NCBI GenBank assembly: GCA_001950395.1
Contig: BDLO01000001.1
Location: 186,001 to 250,000 of the forward strand
Direction: 5' to 3'
From: Coriobacteriaceae bacterium EMTCatB1
Lineage (GTDB): Bacteria; Actinomycetota; Coriobacteriia; Anaerosomatales; Anaerosomataceae
Length of the DNA: 64,000 nucleotides
Shown here one piece after another: positions 58,436 through 64,000 of this stretch (positions are counted from its first letter, which is position 1; every line of letters begins with the position of its first letter). A program made the position numbers and the translations under genes. The notes under the pieces are model-generated. The model saw nothing but the letters and a program-made list of their open reading frames with translations, was not told where the DNA came from and did not search any database.

Positions 58436-58514
58436 CTGCATACAAGACGCGCATAGTTGCATACTCAGGCAACCTCTTCCACAGCAGGTACACTCTTGCG
58501 CTATAGTTATGCGC
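58436..58514 (+). promoter_or_regulatory. Operator-like CATA repeats and promoter before the second binding-protein gene
   Basis: TGCATA at 58437, GCGCATAGTTGCATA at 58449-58463, and GCGCTATAGTTATGCGC at 58498-58514 share GCGCATA (the last on the opposite strand). Two possible -10 boxes lie here: TACACT (58489-58494) and TATAGT (58502-58507), the second inside the last repeat. The layout suits repressor binding; the motif is loosely like ArgR-type boxes, but that is a guess. Confidence 0.4.
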
Positions 58515-58565
58515 AGGTTGTGGGCCGGGCGGCTCAGGCACCCGGGTGGATGACAGGAGGAGCTC

Positions 58566-59435
58566 ATGGGCACGTTCCGCAAGGCGCTCGCACTGCTGGT
58601 TGTGTGCGCGCTGGCGTTGGGCGCTCTCGCGCTCGGCGGTTGCGCGAAGAAGGAGAGCACTGACACCGGCGGCCAGACGGGCGCGCGCGTCATCAAGAGC
58701 GTCGACGACCTCAAGGAAGGCGACAAGGTCGGCGTGCAGTCCGGAACGACGGGTGAGGCTTGGGCGAAGAAGAACCTCGAGCCCAAGGGCGTCCAGGTCG
58801 TTCCGTACGACGACATCTTGCTTGCTTTCCAGGCGCTTCAGGCAGGAGATGTCGTGGGTGTTATCAACGACCTGCCGATCTCGCAGGACATCGTGAAGGA
58901 TGAGGCGCGCGGGCTGGAGATCGTGCAGGAGATCCAGACCGACGAGACCTACGGGTTCGCCTTCAACAAGAACAATCCGACGCTGCGCGATGCGGTGAAC
59001 TGGGCTCTCGCCGAGGTCATCAAGGACGGCACCTATAACGAGATCTACACGAAGTGGTTCGGCTCCGAGCCGATGTCGATGCCGGAAGCCACGAGCGGTG
59101 TGACTGAGAAGCCAGCCGGCGAGATCAAGACCCTCACTCCTGGCAAGATCATCGTCGGTTCCGACACTGCGTTCCCGCCCTTCGAGAACGTCGAGAACGG
59201 CGAAGTCGTGGGCTTCGACGTCGACCTCATGAAGGCGATCGGCGAGAAGCTCGGCATGACCGTCGAGTTCAAGAGCTACAAGTTCGACGCGCTCATCACC
59301 GGTCTGCAGGCCGGCACCGAGTTCGACATGGTCGCATCAGCCATGACCATCACAGACGAGCGCAAGCAGTCCGTGGACTTCTCCGATCCGTACATCAATT
59401 CCAACCAGTCTCTTGCGGTTCGCAAGGCACAGTAG
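58566..59435 (+). CDS. Circularly permuted polar amino acid-binding lipoprotein (SBP family 3)
   Basis: 289 residues. Signal peptide with lipobox ending in Cys26. The family's second half comes first: DDLKEGDKVGVQSGTTGEAW (47-66), ALQAGDVVGVINDLPIS with Asp102, and the terminal helix DGTYNEIYTKWFG (154-166). A linker of about 25 residues follows, and then the family's first half: GKIIVGSDTAFPPFE (193-207), VVGFDVDLMKAIGEKLGM, ALITGLQAGTEFDMVA, MTITDERKQSVDFSDPY (260-276, Arg266 intact) and NQSLAVRKA, ending at 289. All ligand residues seem present. The order is a circular permutation with new ends at the hinge between lobes. GGAGG precedes the ATG. Confidence 0.93.
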   Translation: MGTFRKALALLVVCALALGALALGGCAKKESTDTGGQTGARVIKSVDDLKEGDKVGVQSGTTGEAWAKKNLEPKGVQVVPYDDILLAFQALQAGDVVGVINDLPISQDIVKDEARGLEIVQEIQTDETYGFAFNKNNPTLRDAVNWALAEVIKDGTYNEIYTKWFGSEPMSMPEATSGVTEKPAGEIKTLTPGKIIVGSDTAFPPFENVENGEVVGFDVDLMKAIGEKLGMTVEFKSYKFDALITGLQAGTEFDMVASAMTITDERKQSVDFSDPYINSNQSLAVRKAQ

Positions 59436-59536
59436 CGCTGCAACGGGAAGATCGACCGTGGTCGCAGGGTCGGCGAGCGTACCTCGCCGGCCCTGCGGTA
59501 TGATGCGGCGCAAGGCTCTGCGTGAGGAGGACGTCT

Positions 59537-60790
59537 GTGCGGCGGGAAGTGCGTAATCGCATCGTCCAGGTGGTGTATGCGGCGCTGGGCATAGCACTGC
59601 TGGCTGCATTGCTCACGATGACCGGGCCTGATCGGCTGGTCTACGACCACCCGGCTCCTCGGGGCCAGAAGGGCATGGTTCACGACACCTTCCCGATCCC
59701 GCCCGTGCTCGACACAGTCACCATCGCGAAGCAGAACGCGAATGTGGTCTTGCCGCAGGCGGAGCTCGCTCCTGGCAGCGTCGTTCGATTGAAGAGGCAA
59801 CCCGCGGGGGGCGGTATGGCCTCCTCATCGTGGGTAGTCGAGTCAGCTGAGACGTCGCCCTCACCCGTGTTGCTCAACGGGCAGCCTGTGTCGGGAACGC
59901 CAACGCTCTCTGACGGGGACGTGCTGACGATCGGCGGCGTGCCCGTCACGTTCGAGTCTGGGCGCCGCGGCATCCTCGGCGCTCTCGACTGGTGGGAGAC
60001 CGGCAAGGTGTCGCACCTGTTCGCGTCACCGAAAGTCGTCGCTCAGGCCTTCCCTCACGTTCTCAAGGCATTTCCGGTCTCACTCTTGTGCGTCCTGGTG
60101 GCGTACTCGCTCGCGATACCCGGGGGCCTGACGCTCGCGTTCATGAAGATGGCGCGCTCAGCGTGGTTCCGCTGGCCGTCGACCGCGTACATCGACTTCA
60201 TCCGTGGAACGCCGCTGTTTCTGCAGATCCTGATCGTCTTCTTCGGGCTGCCGCTGCTCCCGCCGTGGCAGGCCCTGCTGGCTGCGTTTCCGGGGCTCAA
60301 TGAGCCCGGTCCCTTCGGCCCGACGTACTCGCTGTACCTGCGCGCCTTCGTGGTGCTGTCGTTCAACTCGGCTGCGTACATGGCGGAGATCTTCCGTGCC
60401 GGCATCCAGTCGATCAGCAAGGGGCAGATGGAGGCGGCGCGCTCGCTCGGCATGACGACTGCGCAAGCGATGACCTTCGTCATCATCCCGCAGACGGTTC
60501 GACGCATCCTGCCGACGATGATGTCCGAGTTCATCCTGCTGTTCAAAGACACGTCGCTCTTCGCGGCGGTCGGCATGGGCGAGATGGTCATGCGAGCGCG
60601 CGAAGTCGCTGCTTCGAGCTACAACGTGTCGCCGTACCTGCTCGCGGCCGTCTTCTACCTCGTGGTGACCATCCCGCTCGGTCGCGTGGTGCACCGGCTC
60701 GAGAACCGGCTGGCGCAATCTGAGGGCGGCGCGATCTCGGTCTCGGAGGCGCGGCCGACCATCGATTCTGAGCACGCGATCGCGGTGTGA
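59537..60790 (+). CDS. Amino acid ABC transporter permease with an extra FHA-like extracytoplasmic domain
   Basis: 417 residues; usual HisM/GlnP permeases have about 220. One helix (about 8-28) is followed by about 145 exported residues. In these, about 58-142 look like a beta-sandwich of FHA type, ending VLLNGQPVSG, LSDGDVLTIGGVPVTFE. The FHA phosphothreonine residues (G-R and S-x-x-H) are missing. The normal permease part starts near 170 (VLKAFPVSLLCVLVAYSLA), with YIDFIRGTPLFLQILIVFFG and the EAA loop AARSLGMTTAQAMTFVIIPQ. GTG at 59537 follows GGAGG; an upstream GTG at 59522 is weaker. Confidence 0.9.
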   Translation: MRREVRNRIVQVVYAALGIALLAALLTMTGPDRLVYDHPAPRGQKGMVHDTFPIPPVLDTVTIAKQNANVVLPQAELAPGSVVRLKRQPAGGGMASSSWVVESAETSPSPVLLNGQPVSGTPTLSDGDVLTIGGVPVTFESGRRGILGALDWWETGKVSHLFASPKVVAQAFPHVLKAFPVSLLCVLVAYSLAIPGGLTLAFMKMARSAWFRWPSTAYIDFIRGTPLFLQILIVFFGLPLLPPWQALLAAFPGLNEPGPFGPTYSLYLRAFVVLSFNSAAYMAEIFRAGIQSISKGQMEAARSLGMTTAQAMTFVIIPQTVRRILPTMMSEFILLFKDTSLFAAVGMGEMVMRAREVAASSYNVSPYLLAAVFYLVVTIPLGRVVHRLENRLAQSEGGAISVSEARPTIDSEHAIAV

Positions 60791-60802
60791 GAAGGAGAGG
60801 AC

Positions 60803-61546
60803 ATGGACAGCAACAGCGAGCCGATCGTCCGCATCAAAGGGCTGCGCAAGCGTTTCGGCGACCTCGAGGTCCTGCGCGGCGTGGACATGGACGTGCGCAA
60901 GGGCGAGGTCGTGGTGATCCTGGGGCCGTCCGGTTCGGGCAAGTCGACGCTCCTGCGGTGCGTGAACCGGCTTGAGGAGCCCACGGGCGGCGAGGTGTGG
61001 TTCGAGGACACGCTCGTCAACAGCCCCAAGACGGACATCAACGCTGTGCGCGAGAAGATCGGGATGGTATTCCAGAGCTTCAACCTCTTCCCGCACCTCA
61101 CCGCAAGGGGAAACGTGATGCTCGCGCAGCGCAAGGTGCTTAAGCGCTCGAAAGAGGAGGCCGAGCGTATCGCGATCGAGCAGCTGACGCGCGTCGGGCT
61201 CGCCGACCGCATCGACTACTACCCCGCTCAGCTTTCGGGCGGCCAGCAGCAGCGCGTCGCGATCGCGCGAGCGCTCGCGATGGATCCGCACGTCATGCTG
61301 TTCGACGAAGTCACCTCGGCGCTGGATCCCGAGCTCGTGCGCGGCGTGCTCGACGTCATGAAGCAGCTGGCTCTCGGCGGCATGACGATGCTCGTCGTGA
61401 CGCACGAGATGGGCTTCGCCCGCGACGTCGCCGACCGCGTCGTGTTCATGGACGGCGGCGTGATCGTCGAAGAGGGGCTGCCGGAAGAGGTGTTCGACAA
61501 CCCCAAGCACGAGCGGACCAAGGACTTCTTGGGGCACATCAGCTAG
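60803..61546 (+). CDS. Polar amino acid ABC transporter ATP-binding protein (GlnQ/HisP family)
   Basis: 247 residues. Walker [17 protein letters not shown] loop [12 protein letters not shown], signature [17 protein letters not shown], Walker [15 protein letters not shown] and switch histidine [11 protein letters not shown], all intact. N-terminal [19 protein letters not shown]. It would drive the permease before it, 12 bases away, as a homodimer. Last gene of the transporter operon. Confidence 0.96.
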   Translation: MDSNSEPIVRIKGLRKRFGDLEVLRGVDMDVRKGEVVVILGPSGSGKSTLLRCVNRLEEPTGGEVWFEDTLVNSPKTDINAVREKIGMVFQSFNLFPHLTARGNVMLAQRKVLKRSKEEAERIAIEQLTRVGLADRIDYYPAQLSGGQQQRVAIARALAMDPHVMLFDEVTSALDPELVRGVLDVMKQLALGGMTMLVVTHEMGFARDVADRVVFMDGGVIVEEGLPEEVFDNPKHERTKDFLGHIS

Positions 61547-61649
61547 GGGCTTCGGTCCGCCCAGGTTCAGCGATCCGTTTCTCCCGCGTCGCGGCAAGAC
61601 CGCACGAGTGGGTATCTTCAGAGTGTCCGACCACGTGAGGAGGTCAGCG

Positions 61650-62186
61650 ATGAGCACAGTCGTGAAGGGTCGCCACATGGACGTCACGCCGGCTCTCCGC
61701 GAGTACGCGGAGGAGAAGATCGGCAAGGTCGCGAAGCTCCTGAACGATCACATGGTGACCAGCGTAGAGATCGAGCTGAGCGCCGAGCGCAACCCGGCTA
61801 TCGAGAAGAAGCATGTGGCAGAGGTCACGATGCACACGAAGGGTCACGTCATCCGCGCCAAGGAGGCGGCGACGGACATGTACGCCGCCATCGACCTGGT
61901 CTCCGAGAAGCTCGAACGGCAGGTGCAGAAGCTGAGGACCAAGCTGCAGAACCGCCACAAGGCCGCTGCGCCGGTTGCGGCGGAGCCCGAACCTGCAGAG
62001 GAGCGCGAGCCGAGCATCGTGAAGCGGAAGGTCATCGAGGTCAAGCCGATGGCACCCGAAGAGGCGGCGCTTCAGATGGAGTTGCTCGGGCACGACTTCT
62101 TCGTGTTCGCCTCGGCGGAAAGCGAGACCATCAACGTGCTGTACCGCAGGAGCGACGGGGACTACGGCCTGATCATCCCGCGGTAG
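61650..62186 (+). CDS. raiA: Ribosome hibernation promoting factor, long form (RaiA/HPF)
   Basis: 178 residues. N-terminal domain (1-100: VKGRHMDVTPALREYAEEKI, VEIELSAERNP, ATDMYAAIDLVSEKLERQVQ) binds the 30S subunit at the mRNA/tRNA path; a charged linker; C-terminal domain (about 125-178, KPMAPEEAALQMELLGHDFF, INVLYRRSDGDYGLIIPR) that pairs ribosomes into 100S dimers. ATG at 61650 follows AGGAGGT. TATCTT near 61613 may be its own promoter. A terminator follows, and secA, the usual next gene, is not here. Confidence 0.96.
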   Translation: MSTVVKGRHMDVTPALREYAEEKIGKVAKLLNDHMVTSVEIELSAERNPAIEKKHVAEVTMHTKGHVIRAKEAATDMYAAIDLVSEKLERQVQKLRTKLQNRHKAAAPVAAEPEPAEEREPSIVKRKVIEVKPMAPEEAALQMELLGHDFFVFASAESETINVLYRRSDGDYGLIIPR

Positions 62187-62204
62187 GGCAACAGGCATCG
62201 AAGG

Positions 62205-62236
62205 CGAAGGGCGGCGCAAGCCGTCCTTCGTTTGTT
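62205..62236 (+). terminator. Rho-independent terminator after raiA
   Basis: Eleven-base-pair stem with one G-T pair, CGAAGGGCGGC/GCCGTCCTTCG, GCAA tetraloop, then TTTGTTG, 19 bases after the raiA stop. Confidence 0.88.
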
Positions 62237-62265
62237 GCTGTGAGTTACATTCAGTGTTGTGATTG

Positions 62266-62294
62266 TTGACACAGTAAGGTTGCTGGGATTACAT
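62266..62294 (+). promoter_or_regulatory. Strong promoter before the unknown gene
   Basis: Perfect -35 TTGACA (62266-62271), 17 bases, TTACAT (62289-62294; TACATA one base on is equally possible). The leader to the gene start at 62367 is about 65 bases and contains a run of CAGCAG/GTGCAG repeats. Confidence 0.75.
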
Positions 62295-62366
62295 AGTCAC
62301 CAGCGGGCCGACGCACACATGTTCGCAGATCTGCACGTGCAGCACAGCAGCAGTAGGAGGTCCGGC

Positions 62367-63026
62367 GTGGAGCGCAGCATCTCTGCAACCACGATCGCCG
62401 AGATCGAAGAGGCGCTGTCACAGGTCTCCGAGATAAAGGCGGCTCGCGTCGTGGCCTCGTCTGATGGCCGCATCGAGGAGATTCACGTCCTCGCGCTTCC
62501 AACGAAGTCGCCCAAGCAGCTCGTGCGCGACATCGAGTCGACGATCATGGCGACTTTCGGCATCCCAGTCGACCACAAGAAGATCTCGATCGCTCAGCTG
62601 GGCCAGGACGCCGTCCCGAGGACGTCTCCGTACGATCATCCGCGCGCACTCATCCGCTCAGTCAGCGCCGAAACCGCTGGCTTGGAGGTCAGGGTCTCCG
62701 TGGCGCTGGAGATCGGGGGGGAGCTCTACATCGGCAACGCCTCCGGTCCGGGGAGCCAGACGACCAGGCAACGGCTCGTGGCGCAGGCGGCTCTGAACGC
62801 GGTGGAGGAGTACCTTCAGGGCTCCATGGCCTTCGCGCTGGAGGACGTGCAAGTCGTGAGGCTTGGCCAGCAGACGGTCGCGGTGGCGTGCATCGCACTC
62901 GTGACCTCTCTCGGAGAACAACCGCTGACTGGCGCAGCACTCGTGCGCCAGAGCGAGAAGGATTCGATCGTCAAGGCGACGCTGGATGCCATCAACAGAC
63001 GTCTGGGATTCTTGACAACGACATAG
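62367..63026 (+). CDS. Conserved-looking protein of unknown function, two alpha/beta parts
   Basis: 219 residues from a GTG that follows AGGAGG. A start at 62259 is excluded because the promoter lies inside it. The first part (about 1-75) has TIAEIEEALSQVSEIKAARV, DGRIEEIHVLALPTKSPKQL, VRDIESTIMATFGIPVDHK, a small alpha/beta domain. The second (about 90-215) reads LEVRVSVALEIGGELYIGNA, RLVAQAALNAVEEYLQ and ALVTSLGEQPLTGAALV; its glycine-alanine pattern recalls the regulatory domain of isopropylmalate synthase (LeuA dimer fold). No catalytic motif, signal peptide or membrane helix. Function not assigned. Confidence 0.8.
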   Translation: MERSISATTIAEIEEALSQVSEIKAARVVASSDGRIEEIHVLALPTKSPKQLVRDIESTIMATFGIPVDHKKISIAQLGQDAVPRTSPYDHPRALIRSVSAETAGLEVRVSVALEIGGELYIGNASGPGSQTTRQRLVAQAALNAVEEYLQGSMAFALEDVQVVRLGQQTVAVACIALVTSLGEQPLTGAALVRQSEKDSIVKATLDAINRRLGFLTTT

Positions 63027-63123
63027 ACGACAGATTTGGGCCAACGCCGTGCCGATGTGCGTGAACACTGTCAGCATTCGATCGAGCGGAGCGGACAGGG
63101 TTCTTCCATTGCTAGCGGGATGG

Positions 63124-63155
63124 GAGAAGACACCACTGGAAAAGGGGGTCTTCTC
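63124..63155 (+). promoter_or_regulatory. Hairpin holding the ribosome site of the small peptide gene
   Basis: Perfect eight-base-pair stem GAGAAGAC/GTCTTCTC (63124-63131 with 63148-63155). The loop contains GGAAAAGGGG, the only ribosome-site-like sequence before the ATG at 63158. It lacks a T-tract, so it is not a normal terminator. The 130 bases upstream (63027-63157) show no other gene. Confidence 0.45.
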
Positions 63156-63157
63156 AA

Positions 63158-63232
63158 ATGAAGCGGATTGCTTTCCTTCTCGCGTCTCTCGCCGCTCTCG
63201 TCCTTGGTGGCGGGGCTTTCACGAAGATGTAA
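63158..63232 (+). CDS. 24-residue hydrophobic peptide
   Basis: A complete short frame: positively charged start (MKR), about 16 hydrophobic residues (IAFLLASLAALVLGGG), end AFTKM. This is the pattern of a single-span membrane peptide or a bare signal peptide. Its stop is in the same frame as the next gene, 45 bases ahead. It could be a small regulatory membrane peptide, a secreted signal, or a former signal sequence cut off by a stop codon. No homologue recognised. Confidence 0.5.
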   Translation: MKRIAFLLASLAALVLGGGAFTKM

Positions 63233-63277
63233 TGGTCTCGCGGCGTTGGCCCAGACTGCTTGGGAACGGGCAAGAAG

Positions 63278-64000
63278 GTGACTAGGCGCTACAAAGTGTA
63301 TGTGCTGGCCATGCTCTGCTGTGCCGGCGCCTCAATTTCTTGGCTTTGGTCGATGCATCGACCTTGGCTTCCCGCCGGGACTCTGATCTCTCTCATTGCT
63401 GTGACGATTCTCTCGGAAAGCCTCGCGGTCCGTCTACCAAAGGGGGGCTCAACTTCGCTGGCATTCGCCTCTGACTTCGCTGCTGTAGTCCTCACCGGTG
63501 GCGTTCCGGCTGCATTAGTGGCGGTCGCTGGGGCGGTCACATGGGAGGAGATTCGAGAACATAAGTCCCCGTGGATAATGATGTTCAATGTCTCTCAAGC
63601 AGTTGTGTGCTCTGCCGCCGCCGTTGCCGTTCTGCAGATACTCGGAGTCGAGCCGATTGCCATATCATGGCCAAACCTCGTTGTGACTCCTCATATTGCG
63701 GCATCTTGGGCGTTGTCGGCCCTTGCCTTTGAAGCGACTAACCTACTAGCGGTCACCGTTGGTATCTCATTGGCTTATGACATGCCAGTTGGCCAGGTTG
63801 TACGCGTACAGAGGCTACCCATCGTGCTGTTCAACATCCTGGTATTAGCTCCACTTGGTGTCCTTCTCGCCTTAGTGGCATTGAAGGGCAGATGGTTGAC
63901 CGGCTTAGTCCTTGCGGTGCCGTTCATGCTGGAGCGAAGGGTTCTGCACGCATATGTCCGCTTGTATGAGTCCTTCACCGAAACGTTGCGTCTTCTTGTG
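63278..64000 (+). CDS. Multi-pass membrane sensor protein, N-terminal part (likely HD-GYP or GGDEF receptor)
   Basis: The frame is open for 241 codons to the window end. About eight hydrophobic helices, with VRLPKGGSTSLAFASDFAAV, GAVTWEEIREHKSPWIMMFN and VSQAVVCSAAAVAVL. This resembles the membrane input domains found before HD-GYP or GGDEF output domains in Gram-positive bacteria, and the final AYVRLYESFTETLRLLV looks like the helix leading into an output domain, which lies outside. GTG 63278 with AAGAAG before it is the likeliest start; TTG 63260 is possible. Codon use is unlike the neighbours: TTA, ATA and CTA codons appear several times and G+C is lower. Confidence 0.72.
   Translation, partial: MTRRYKVYVLAMLCCAGASISWLWSMHRPWLPAGTLISLIAVTILSESLAVRLPKGGSTSLAFASDFAAVVLTGGVPAALVAVAGAVTWEEIREHKSPWIMMFNVSQAVVCSAAAVAVLQILGVEPIAISWPNLVVTPHIAASWALSALAFEATNLLAVTVGISLAYDMPVGQVVRVQRLPIVLFNILVLAPLGVLLALVALKGRWLTGLVLAVPFMLERRVLHAYVRLYESFTETLRLLV

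Noticed and set aside
58566-59435. Permuted binding protein as two fused truncated genes or a pseudogene
   Set aside because: The frame is continuous, there is one signal peptide, all ligand residues are kept, and a flexible linker joins the halves; this looks like a working permuted protein.
59522-59536. GTG 59522 as the permease start
   Set aside because: The GGAGG ribosome site lies after it and is correctly spaced for GTG 59537.
62259-62366. N-terminal extension of the unknown protein from GTG 62259
   Set aside because: The -35 and -10 boxes lie within it, and a good ribosome site precedes the later GTG.
63027-63157. Cyclic di-GMP riboswitch before the putative HD-GYP sensor
   Set aside because: No recognisable GEMM core; only a simple hairpin around the ribosome site.

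Overview
The window is a 64 kb stretch of a high-G+C, gene-dense bacterial chromosome. Genes mostly overlap by ATGA, GTGA or TGATG junctions. The block rpmE-thyX-DUF1385-prfA-prmC-ywlC-rpiB-glyA-upp-dCMP deaminase-wecA-atpIBEFHAGDC-murA-fabZ, the two proteins with PF04122-type cell-wall-binding repeats, the LytR-CpsA-Psr ligase, the lack of any outer-membrane gene and several promoters placed directly before start codons all point to a Gram-positive actinobacterium. A deep lineage of the Coriobacteriia type is my best guess, but it is an inference and not shown by a marker gene.

Layout. 1-6328: the end of a type IV pilus ATPase, then a compact chemosensory cluster (two CheW, a receptor with almost no extracellular part, a CheA with a C-terminal receiver, CheB), probably controlling pili. 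6363-9403: murI, a metallo-beta-lactamase-fold hydrolase, rph and rdgB. 9481-9863: four tRNA genes (Pro, Gly, Arg, His). 9959-11394: an anchored beta-propeller and a small lipoprotein. 11404-29250: the housekeeping block listed above, including the complete ATP synthase operon. 29293-52200: a cell-surface polysaccharide locus with a four-gene route resembling WbpA/B/D/E for a diacetamido uronic acid nucleotide sugar, an LCP ligase, a UDP-glucose dehydrogenase, six glycosyltransferases, a flippase, a polymerase, a Wzz-like chain-length protein and two secreted CWB2-repeat proteins. 52224-55622: purine nucleoside phosphorylase, ahcY and mtnA, a SAM by-product salvage group. 55633-57262: a permease of the auxin-efflux family and comF.

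57285-62186 is the most unusual part. Directly after comF lies a roughly 237-nt highly structured non-coding RNA whose ends pair perfectly over 15 bp. It sits where the raiA-motif RNA normally sits, between comFC and raiA. Here a polar amino acid ABC transporter separates the RNA from the raiA/hpf gene. One of the two binding proteins of that transporter is a circular permutation of the normal fold order, the other lacks the usual carboxylate-binding arginine, and the permease carries an extra, FHA-like extracytoplasmic domain.

62187-64000: a terminator, a strong promoter, a conserved-looking protein of unknown function, a 24-residue hydrophobic peptide gene whose ribosome site lies in a hairpin loop, and the start of a multi-pass membrane sensor that runs off the end in visibly lower-G+C sequence. 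No CRISPR array, insertion sequence, rRNA or prophage was seen.
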